From NCBI GenBank assembly GCA_900550455.1, contig URSE01000078.1:1-5123 (forward strand): a DNA stretch of 5,123 nt, given 5' to 3'. The translations under genes and the position numbers were made by a program. Positions 1-5,123 of the stretch are shown piece after piece (position 1 is the first letter of the stretch; every line of letters starts with the position of its first letter). Under the pieces are notes generated by a model, which saw only the letters and a list, made by a program, of their open reading frames with translations, was not told where the DNA came from and made no database searches. The stretch comes from an uncultured Veillonella sp. (GTDB lineage Bacteria; Bacillota; Negativicutes; Veillonellales; Veillonellaceae).

Positions 1-7
1 AAAATAA

Positions 8-35
8 ATAAGAATTGTTTTCAATATATAAGAAT
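8..35 (+). promoter_or_regulatory. Possible Fur-like operator and -10 element upstream of the importer operon
   Basis: Seen: the 15-mer at 9-23 matches the Fur 7-1-7 consensus (TGATAATnATTATCA) at 10 of 14 informative positions, and within it ATTG (14-17) and CAAT (22-25) form a short inverted repeat. TATAAG at 27-32 is one mismatch from a sigma-70 -10, but no good -35 lies 16-18 bp upstream. The octamer ATAAGAAT occurs at 8-15 and again at 28-35. Inference: if 27-32 is the -10, the box would sit between -35 and -10, a usual place for repression, and the transcript would have a leader of roughly 145 nt. AT-rich sequence makes such matches easy to obtain by chance. Confidence 0.3.
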
Positions 36-154
36 GTGAGAGAAGTGTGTGTCTATTTGCGCGACTACCACGACCGCGAATTAGAGGTATGAATATATCA
101 GTTATAGTTATAGGTCTCACTGTTTTGAGCTGTAGCTTTAGCAGTTTTAGTTTG

Positions 155-179
155 TATCCTACACAGGATAGAAAGGAGG
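155..179 (+). promoter_or_regulatory. Hairpin abutting the ribosome binding site of the permease gene
   Basis: TATCCT (155-160) and AGGATA (165-170) are perfect reverse complements around the 4-nt loop ACAC, giving a 6-bp stem. One base later comes a strong Shine-Dalgarno, AAAGGAGG (172-179), only 4 nt from the ATG at 184. The stem leaves the Shine-Dalgarno unpaired, although the TCCT of its left arm could alternatively pair with AGGA of the Shine-Dalgarno, which would hide it. Such a two-state arrangement is inference. The ribosome binding site itself is clear and supports the start at 184. Confidence 0.45.
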
Positions 180-183
180 GATT

Positions 184-1221
184 ATGACCCAGGGTAGAGT
201 AATAGCCATCCAGTGGGGACTCCTACTAGTGCTTGCGATCTCTCTTGTTTTGGCCCTAGGCTTAGGATCCGTTATGCTTAGCCCTAGTCAGGTGTGGCAT
301 ATTATCTGGTCCCAGATTACCGGCCAGGACTCTGGTCTCTCGCCAGCCTTGGTCGATATCATATGGGATATTCGCTTGCCTAGGGTGCTCTTGGCGGCTA
401 TTGTCGGAGCGGGCCTAGCCTTGTCGGGCCTTATCATGCAGGCGTCTGTACAGAATCCATTGGCTGAGCCTTTTATTTTGGGGATTGCTTCTGGTGCTTC
501 TGTTGGCGCTGTAGGGACCATCCTTCTTGGGGGAACCATCCTTGTGGGTGGCATGAGCCTGGGTGTCCCAATGGGGGCCTTTCTAGGTGCTATCATAGCA
601 ACGCTAGGTGTCCTTCTGTTGGCAGGCATTCGAACCCGTATGTCCACGGTTCGTTTGATTTTAGCTGGCGCTGTGGTCAGTGCACTATGCACAGCCTTAT
701 CTAATTTCATTATTTATATGGCCGGTAATACAGAGGGAATTCAAACCGCTACATTCTGGATGATGGGGTCGTTGAGTAATGCCCGATGGGATGGTCTTGT
801 TCTTCCGATGGTGATGGTGGCCCTCATGGTGGCTTATTTTGCCAGTCAGGTTCGGTCACTAGATGCCTTACTCTTAGGGGAAGAGGCCGCTATGACTCTA
901 GGCATTGATGCCAATAAAAAACGGCGTATCTATATGGCCCTTATTGCCCTTCTTACGGGAATTCTGGTATCTCAATGTGGCATTATCGGCTTTGTAGGTT
1001 TAGTCATCCCTCATATGATCCGATCCTTGGTAGGTGCATCTCATGGGAGAAACTTACCTATGGTTGTTGTCTTTGGAGCCATCTTTCTAGTCTGGGCCGA
1101 TCTCTTAAGTCGTGTCCTCTTGCCATCGGGAGATTTACCGATTGGTATTATTACAGCCCTTATGGGGGCTCCACTCTTCATGCGCTTACTCTTTGGCAAT
1201 GCTAAGAATTTTGGAGGTTGA
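184..1221 (+). CDS. FecCD/BtuC-family ABC importer permease
   Basis: This 345-residue inner-membrane protein forms, as a homodimer in this family, the channel for iron chelate, haem or cobalamin import. Family hallmarks are plain: RLPRVLLAAIVGAGLALSG (64-82), QNPLAEPFILGIASGAS (90-106), FWMMGSL (191-197), LGEEAAMTLGID (231-242), the GIIGFVGLVIPHMIRSLVG stretch (266-284) that includes the coupling region contacting the ATPase, and PIGIITALMGAPLFMRLLF (319-337). Hydrophobic segments run through the whole chain, consistent with the usual ten helices, and the length is normal. The ATG at 184 has AAAGGAGG at 172-179, and the first helix begins near residue 11, so no other start is needed. The stop lies one base before the ATPase start. 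The substrate cannot be read from the permease. The family call is secure; a specific name such as fecD, hmuU or btuC is not justified. Confidence 0.96.
   Translation: MTQGRVIAIQWGLLLVLAISLVLALGLGSVMLSPSQVWHIIWSQITGQDSGLSPALVDIIWDIRLPRVLLAAIVGAGLALSGLIMQASVQNPLAEPFILGIASGASVGAVGTILLGGTILVGGMSLGVPMGAFLGAIIATLGVLLLAGIRTRMSTVRLILAGAVVSALCTALSNFIIYMAGNTEGIQTATFWMMGSLSNARWDGLVLPMVMVALMVAYFASQVRSLDALLLGEEAAMTLGIDANKKRRIYMALIALLTGILVSQCGIIGFVGLVIPHMIRSLVGASHGRNLPMVVVFGAIFLVWADLLSRVLLPSGDLPIGIITALMGAPLFMRLLFGNAKNFGG
1213..1217 (+). promoter_or_regulatory. Shine-Dalgarno that fixes the ATPase start
   Basis: GGAGG lies in the last codons of the permease gene, 5 nt before the ATG at 1223. The reading frame is open upstream to an ATG at 1112, but the 37 extra residues would be an out-of-frame read of the permease 3' end and have no family counterpart. 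The protein beginning MEHIRIDNL aligns naturally with ABC ATPase N-termini, so 1223 is chosen. Confidence 0.85.
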
Positions 1222-1222
1222 G

Positions 1223-2044
1223 ATGGAACATATTAGAATTGATAATCTCCACTATTCTGTGGCTGGTAAGGAAATTCTTAAAGGGGTGTCCTTAGACCTT
1301 GGTGGGCATGAATTTGTAGGCCTTATAGGCCCTAATGGATGTGGCAAGTCTACCTTGTTAAAGCACATCTACCGGGTTAACCCTATACAAAAAGGTGAGA
1401 TTTCCCTAGATGGTCTGCCTTTAGGAAATATCCCCCTTAGGGAATCAGCCCGCAAGATTGCCGTTATGGGCCAATTTACCAGGATGGACTTTGACTTCAC
1501 CGTCTTTCAAATAGCCCTGATGGGGCGGACACCTTATAAAAAGAGCTTCCAGGAGGATACAGAAGAGGACTATGCTAAGGTCCAGTCAGCCTTGGAAGGA
1601 GTTGGTATGTGGCAGGCGAGAGACCGGTCTTTTACAACCTTGTCTGGGGGCGAACAGCAACGGGTCCTCTTAGCCCGAGCCCTGGTGCAAGAACCCGAGT
1701 ATTTGGTCCTAGATGAACCTACCAACCATTTGGATATTACCTACCAATTGGAACTTTTAAAAATTGTTAAATCTCTTGGCATTGGCATTGTGGCAGCACT
1801 CCACGAGCTTAATCTGGCAGCTCTTTTCTGTGATCGCATTTGCATCTTGAAGGATGGCTGTATACAGGCCATAGGTAAACCCCACGAGGTTATTACGGAG
1901 GAGACCCTCTATAAGACATATGGCGTTCATTCAATGGTCCACTGTGATGAACAAGCAATCCCTCATGTGCGTTACCTAGTCGATGGCATTGATGAAAATA
2001 AGCAACCCTTGGTGGGGAAACTAGGGGGGAATAGATATGACTAG
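1223..2044 (+). CDS. FecE/BtuD-family ABC importer ATPase
   Basis: This 273-residue cytoplasmic subunit hydrolyses ATP to drive the adjacent permease. All catalytic elements are intact: Walker A GPNGCGKST (36-44), Q-loop Gln84 in VMGQF, signature LSGGEQQR (140-147), Walker B LVLDEP (161-166) with catalytic Glu165, D-loop NHLD (168-171), and switch His194 in AALHELNLAA. The pattern 'LSGGEQQRVLLARAL...LDEPTNHLDI' is typical of the iron-chelate and cobalamin import class. The roughly 50-residue tail after the last core strand (about 222-273) is of the usual kind and contains one Cys (241). The start at 1223 is set by GGAGG at 1213-1217. The gene follows the permease by one base and overlaps the binding-protein gene by 8 nt, which implies coupled translation and balanced subunits. 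No key residue is missing. Confidence 0.96.
   Translation: MEHIRIDNLHYSVAGKEILKGVSLDLGGHEFVGLIGPNGCGKSTLLKHIYRVNPIQKGEISLDGLPLGNIPLRESARKIAVMGQFTRMDFDFTVFQIALMGRTPYKKSFQEDTEEDYAKVQSALEGVGMWQARDRSFTTLSGGEQQRVLLARALVQEPEYLVLDEPTNHLDITYQLELLKIVKSLGIGIVAALHELNLAALFCDRICILKDGCIQAIGKPHEVITEETLYKTYGVHSMVHCDEQAIPHVRYLVDGIDENKQPLVGKLGGNRYD
2023..2030 (+). promoter_or_regulatory. Unusual G-rich ribosome binding site of the binding-protein gene
   Basis: AGGGGGGA sits inside the end of the ATPase gene, 6 nt before the ATG at 2037. It replaces the usual AGGAGG with a run of six G (2024-2029). The spacing is good, and no better site exists nearby. The gene overlaps the ATPase stop, so ribosomes finishing the ATPase could re-initiate here. 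Confidence 0.6.
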
Positions 2045-3059
2045 GACCTTATCAAAGGTCTTGCAGGCCCTGTTAGGGTTATTTGTCACCACTTTGATTT
2101 TGTGGTTGGGACTCACTCATGGTATGGGCCGAGCGCAAGATAAAAGTATAGCCATAGGGCCTGGTCAGAGCCTAGTAGAACTCAGTAACTTTGATGGCGA
2201 TGGGCACCCTTTAATCCAGAGCTACAAGGTTCCTCCAAAGCGAGTCTTAGTGACCTATCCAGGGGCGACAGAACTACTCATAGCGTTGGGCTTAGAGGAC
2301 CGGATTGTGGGGACCGTAAAACCCTATGGGGTGGAACCAGCTGACCTTGCCGGCCCCTATGGAAGGTTGCCCATCCTTGCGGCACCCTTTGTTCCCTCTA
2401 AGGAAGAGACCTTGGCCTATGAACCAGACTTAATCATTGGTTGGAACCACCACTTTTTGCCAGGTGCTTTAGGACAAGTGGGGCATTGGCAACGCCAAGG
2501 CATTGCCACCTATATCGTGCCGGCTACAGTAAGGCGAGGAAAACCAAGTCTTCAAGGAATACTCTATCCCTTTATCGATGATATGGGAAAAATATTCGGT
2601 GAAGAATCACGGGCAGAAGCCTATAAACAAGGGCTGGATGAGAGAATTAAGGCGGTGGAAAGTAAGGCAAAGCAAAAGGCCTACAAACCTAGCGTAATGA
2701 TTCTTCAGTCCTATGGGAATTCCACTTATACGGCTTATGGAGAAAATTATGTTATCCAAGATATTGTGGAAAAGGCCGGTGGCCGCCCCTTGGTTCCACA
2801 GGGGATGACCGCCGTTGGGCCAGAACGTATTCTAGCCTATGATCCAGACTACATTGTATTAGTCATGTCCGATGAGGATGGGGATAGAGAGGCCTTTACT
2901 AGAAAGGGGAAAGAACTACTGGAAAAAGATAGCAAATTAAGGCATATGTCAGCTATTATGAGTGGCCGCATTATTCCTGTCCCGTTTTCTTCTGTTAATA
3001 ACGGCAACGGTCGCCTTGTTGATGCCCTCGAGTGGATCGGGGCTGGTTTAGTTCAATAA
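2037..3059 (+). CDS. Class III (BtuF/FecB-type) periplasmic substrate-binding protein
   Basis: This 340-residue protein is the periplasmic ligand carrier of the importer. Residues about 8-28 are a hydrophobic export segment after a short Lys/Arg-bearing start. I see no Cys anywhere, so it is not a lipoprotein; it is either cleaved near residues 30-35 or stays anchored. Lobe 1 starts PPKRVLVTYPGATELLIALGL (66-86), with Glu79 at the place where this fold usually carries a permease-docking Glu. YEPDLIIGW (128-136) corresponds to the BtuF 'PDLVIAW' strand and is followed by NHHF, which puts His138 and His139 by the ligand cleft. A helical linker spans about 175-215. Lobe 2 runs from VMILQSYGNSTYTAYG (220-235) through EKAGGRPLV (245-253), ERILAYDPDYIVLV (263-276) and SGRIIPVPF (309-317) to a C-terminal helix. 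The ligand (ferric siderophore, haem or corrinoid) is not determined. Confidence 0.92.
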   Translation: MTRTLSKVLQALLGLFVTTLILWLGLTHGMGRAQDKSIAIGPGQSLVELSNFDGDGHPLIQSYKVPPKRVLVTYPGATELLIALGLEDRIVGTVKPYGVEPADLAGPYGRLPILAAPFVPSKEETLAYEPDLIIGWNHHFLPGALGQVGHWQRQGIATYIVPATVRRGKPSLQGILYPFIDDMGKIFGEESRAEAYKQGLDERIKAVESKAKQKAYKPSVMILQSYGNSTYTAYGENYVIQDIVEKAGGRPLVPQGMTAVGPERILAYDPDYIVLVMSDEDGDREAFTRKGKELLEKDSKLRHMSAIMSGRIIPVPFSSVNNGNGRLVDALEWIGAGLVQ

Positions 3060-3090
3060 TGATACAAATTATTAGAATCAATGATTATCT
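3060..3090. promoter_or_regulatory. Two adjacent Fur-like palindromes upstream of the receptor gene
   Basis: The 15-mer at 3060-3074 matches the Fur 7-1-7 consensus at 11 of 14 informative positions. It overlaps an inverted repeat AATAAT (3055-3060) and ATTATT (3068-3073) that runs into the stop codon of the binding-protein gene. Just downstream, AATCA-A-TGATT (3076-3086) is a perfect 5-1-5 palindrome, and the 15-mer 3076-3090 matches the consensus at 9 of 14, mostly in its right half. Inference: a tandem operator for an iron-responsive Fur-family repressor giving the receptor its own control. TAGAAT at 3073-3078 is a -10-like hexamer between the two boxes, with no clear -35. AT-richness tempers confidence. 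Confidence 0.4.
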
Positions 3091-3105
3091 TTTGGAGCTA
3101 AGTAG

Positions 3106-3133
3106 CTTTCAGATTTAGAGATACATATACAAT
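3106..3133 (+). promoter_or_regulatory. Weak promoter candidate for the receptor gene
   Basis: TACAAT at 3128-3133 is one mismatch from the -10 consensus, with CTTTCA at 3106-3111 as a poor -35 at 16 bp. It would start transcription near 3140 and leave a leader of about 20 nt. The TATAAA at 3142-3147 is a better-looking hexamer but lies too close to the ribosome binding site to be a -10. Read-through from the importer genes is equally possible, since no terminator is visible between the genes. Confidence 0.22.
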
Positions 3134-3148
3134 GACTCTTTTATAAAG

Positions 3149-3154
3149 AAAGGA
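3149..3154 (+). promoter_or_regulatory. Ribosome binding site of the receptor gene
   Basis: AAAGGA lies 8 nt before the ATG at 3163 and supports that start, which also opens directly into a good signal peptide. Confidence 0.7.
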
Positions 3155-3162
3155 AAACAACC

Positions 3163-5049
3163 ATGAACAAGTATATATTACGAGCAACTCTACTTAGCGC
3201 TTTAGCTCTCTCTATGACCCCATCTGCTTATGCTGCAGAATACCAGTTAGATGATTTTATCGTAACCGGTACGCGGGTTAAGGCTGATGTGAAGGATGTA
3301 GCAGCTAATGTTACGGTCATCAATAATGAAGCCATTGAAAAGGGAAATTATAGCAATGTATCCCAGGCCTTGAAAGCGGCCAATGTAGATGTAGTCGATA
3401 AAAATGGCGTATCTTATGCTGTGTTGAATGGTGATAGTCGGGTGTTGGTCTTGGTTAATGGGCGTAAGCAAAACTTTGATCACTTAACCGTATCTGGTGC
3501 TACTAATGCTACTGACTTAGGCAATATCTCTATGGATAATGTAGACCATATTGAAATTGTGCGGGGACCAAATTCATCCTTGTATGGTGAAAAGGCATCA
3601 GCTGGCGTCATCAATATCATAACTAAGGCACCAGGACCTGAAAGTAGAACATCAGTAACAGGGGAATACGGGTCTTGGAACCATCGCCGAGCAGCGATTA
3701 CGAATTCTGGTGGGGATGAGAATAATCGCTACATGATTACGTATTCCAAGGAAAAACGCGGTAATTATCACTATAAGGATATGAAGGGGAATAGTCATGT
3801 TTTCCCGGATTCTAAGATCAACCAAGAGGAAGCGACCCTCCGTTATGACCATTACTTTGGCAATGATAGAGCAACCTTTGATTTTGCCCGGAATCGCAGT
3901 AAAAATGGGGGTGGTCTATCCCTACGTAATCCGCTAGCAGGAATTATTATGTACCCTGGGCGGATAGATGATTCTACCGTTACTGACATGGGGCTTACGT
4001 ATACCTTTAATCAAAAGAATAAGGGCGATGGGACCTTTGTTCGATTGGGCCGTGTACAAGATAAGACCAGTGCTCCATTTAGCTCTAGCTACAGACATAA
4101 TTTAAAAGGTTTAAGTTTTGAAGGCCAGAAGAATTGGACTCTTAAAAACCATAACCTTGTAGGTGGAGTCTCCTGGGAAGAACAAAAGCTATGGGAAGAA
4201 AATGGTGGTGCCATCATGGATGCTAAGGCTACTACCAAGGCCCTATTTGCAGAAGATAATTGGACATTGGGAGATGGCTGGTCCATGAACTTAGGTGGTC
4301 GCTATGAACATCATTCAGATTTTGGCGGCAACTGGACATCCCATGTAGGCCTAAATAAACGGATTAGTAATGATACCCATGCGTATCTATCTTGGGGCCA
4401 AGCGGTTAATAACCCAACGCTTAAAATGCGCTATGCTGCTACACCATTCTGGATTGGCAACCCTAATTTGGAGCAAGAAACATCCCAAACGGTAACGCTT
4501 GGTGTAGATAGTAAGATTAATGATAGATTGAACCTATCCGCAAGTGCTTACCAATCCCGATTAAAGAATGCCCTTAAGTGGCAATCTAATCCAGTAGCGG
4601 GATTGCCAGGGACTTATGTGAATGCAGATCGGGAAAAACGAAATGGTATTAGCTTGAATGCTAACTATAAGATCAACGAGGCTTGGCGGTTGCGGGCTGG
4701 CTATGAATTCGCTAAGGTAGAAACTAAAAATGCTACTTCTTCCTATTTGACAGATACAACTAATACACGGCCTAATGGCTATAGTTTAGGAATCGATTAT
4801 AGCAAGAATAAGTGGGATGCAAGCTTAGATCTTCATTACGTGACAGGCCGTAGTCAACAACAATTTACAGATTCTCGCTATGTAACATTAGATATGAACC
4901 TCAACTACCAATGGACTCCATCTACTAAGGTTTATTTGAAAGGCTATAATTTAACTAATGAACATTATGAATCCTTTGCTAGCACTACATTAGGAGCCTA
5001 TGCTATGCCAGAACGCCACTTTGTAGCAGGCGTGACACATAGCTTCTAA
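3163..5049 (+). CDS. TonB-dependent outer-membrane receptor
   Basis: This 628-residue outer-membrane gated channel would bring a chelated nutrient into the periplasm for the upstream importer. Residues 1-24 or 25 are a signal peptide (charged start, hydrophobic core, SAYAA cleavage region). A TonB-box-like stretch LDDFIVTGTR lies at 29-38. The plug spans about 45-156: VLNGDSRVLVLVNGRKQN (87-104), then VDHIEIVRGP (127-136), SLYG (139-142) and AGVINIITKAPG (147-158). The rest is a beta-barrel with alternating strands, including GGRYEHHSDFGG (378-389), NPNLEQETSQTVTLGVDS (433-450) and KGYNLTNEHYESF (593-605), and it ends in the terminal Phe628 needed for barrel assembly. Length is that of small receptors such as BtuB or haem receptors. 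No Cys was seen. Codon use and G+C look more AT-rich than in the importer genes. The gene is intact; the substrate is unknown. Confidence 0.95.
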   Translation: MNKYILRATLLSALALSMTPSAYAAEYQLDDFIVTGTRVKADVKDVAANVTVINNEAIEKGNYSNVSQALKAANVDVVDKNGVSYAVLNGDSRVLVLVNGRKQNFDHLTVSGATNATDLGNISMDNVDHIEIVRGPNSSLYGEKASAGVINIITKAPGPESRTSVTGEYGSWNHRRAAITNSGGDENNRYMITYSKEKRGNYHYKDMKGNSHVFPDSKINQEEATLRYDHYFGNDRATFDFARNRSKNGGGLSLRNPLAGIIMYPGRIDDSTVTDMGLTYTFNQKNKGDGTFVRLGRVQDKTSAPFSSSYRHNLKGLSFEGQKNWTLKNHNLVGGVSWEEQKLWEENGGAIMDAKATTKALFAEDNWTLGDGWSMNLGGRYEHHSDFGGNWTSHVGLNKRISNDTHAYLSWGQAVNNPTLKMRYAATPFWIGNPNLEQETSQTVTLGVDSKINDRLNLSASAYQSRLKNALKWQSNPVAGLPGTYVNADREKRNGISLNANYKINEAWRLRAGYEFAKVETKNATSSYLTDTTNTRPNGYSLGIDYSKNKWDASLDLHYVTGRSQQQFTDSRYVTLDMNLNYQWTPSTKVYLKGYNLTNEHYESFASTTLGAYAMPERHFVAGVTHSF

Positions 5050-5064
5050 TCCTGCATAAATCTA

Positions 5065-5101
5065 TTGACCAAGCTAAGTGATTTGTATTATCATTAATAC
5101 A
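5065..5101 (+). promoter_or_regulatory. Candidate promoter with palindromic operator for a gene beyond the window
   Basis: TTGACC (5065-5070) and TATTAT (5086-5091) are each one mismatch from the sigma-70 -35 and -10 hexamers, but the spacer is only 15 bp. Over the -10 lies a 7-bp perfect inverted repeat, TGTATTA (5084-5090) and TAATACA (5095-5101), around TCAT. Its core ATTATCATTA (5087-5096) is the reverse complement of part of the classical Fur box. No coding start is seen before the window ends at 5123. The repeat is A/T-rich with no T-run after it, so it is a poor fit for a terminator of the receptor gene. Confidence 0.4.
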
Positions 5102-5123
5102 TTCTGATTGGGAATTATTATTA

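Noticed and set aside
1..183. Cobalamin or other known riboswitch in the leader
   Set aside because: I see no B12-box-like conserved core or any other known aptamer signature, and the leader is short for the cobalamin class.
288..710. 140-residue reverse-strand open frame inside the permease gene
   Set aside because: It is antisense to a gene whose family motifs are unmistakable, and its translation is Pro/Arg/Ile-rich low-grade sequence with no recognisable domain.
1112..1222. Longer ATPase start at 1112
   Set aside because: The added residues come from the permease 3' end in another frame, and a proper Shine-Dalgarno precedes 1223.
3096..3107. AGCTA-AG-TAGCT inverted repeat as a terminator after the binding-protein gene
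   Set aside because: The stem is only 4-5 bp with a tiny loop and no following T-run.
3247..4286. Three reverse-strand open frames of 65-78 residues inside the receptor gene
   Set aside because: They are all antisense shadows of the intact receptor frame without ribosome binding sites or recognisable domains.
4300..4314. YEHH in the receptor barrel as a metal site
   Set aside because: The 'GGRYEHHSDFGG' stretch resembles a common structural motif of TonB-dependent receptors rather than a ligand site.
4411..4476. Canonical haem-receptor FRAP...His...NPNL box
   Set aside because: NPNL is present (receptor residues 433-436) and NNPTL (416-420) stands near the FRAP position, but there is no His between them. 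NPxL-type motifs also occur in receptors for other ligands.

Overview
The window carries one four-gene, all-forward uptake locus that fits a diderm Firmicute of the Negativicutes, most likely a Veillonella-like organism. Three things point there. Strong AGGAGG-type ribosome binding sites and a mid-40s or lower percent G+C look Firmicute. An outer-membrane TonB-dependent receptor requires an outer membrane. The receptor's plug domain has the 'xxNGxxRVLVLVNGR' style I associate with Negativicutes receptors. The genus is an inference; no phylogenetic marker lies in the window.

Layout. Bases 1-183 are a non-coding or poorly coding leader with a possible Fur-like operator, a perfect 8-bp direct repeat spaced exactly 20 bp, and a 6-bp hairpin directly before the first ribosome binding site. 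Bases 184-3059 hold a tightly packed BtuCDF/FecBCDE-type ABC importer: inner-membrane permease (184-1221), ATPase (1223-2044) and periplasmic substrate-binding protein (2037-3059). The junctions are a 1-nt gap and an 8-nt overlap, so these genes are almost certainly one transcript with translational coupling. Bases 3060-3162 are a 103-nt gap with AT-rich palindromes resembling Fur boxes and a weak promoter candidate. Bases 3163-5049 encode a complete 628-residue TonB-dependent outer-membrane receptor. Bases 5050-5123 contain no gene; they hold a near-consensus -35 and -10 pair with a 7-bp palindrome over the -10, apparently the control region of a gene starting beyond the window.

How the parts work together. 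The receptor would bind a scarce chelate outside the cell and pass it across the outer membrane using TonB energy. The substrate-binding protein would capture it in the periplasm, and the permease and ATPase would import it at the cost of ATP. The families cover ferric siderophores, haem and corrinoids, and the sequence does not decide among them. The Fur-like boxes and the absence of a visible cobalamin riboswitch lean towards an iron complex, whereas a Trp in the binding-protein pocket and the BtuB-like receptor size leave a corrinoid possible. TonB, ExbB and ExbD are not in the window.

I found no convincing new system. The more interesting leads are the pocket His-His of the binding protein, the lack of a lipobox, the structured leader, and the palindromic elements in all three intergenic regions.
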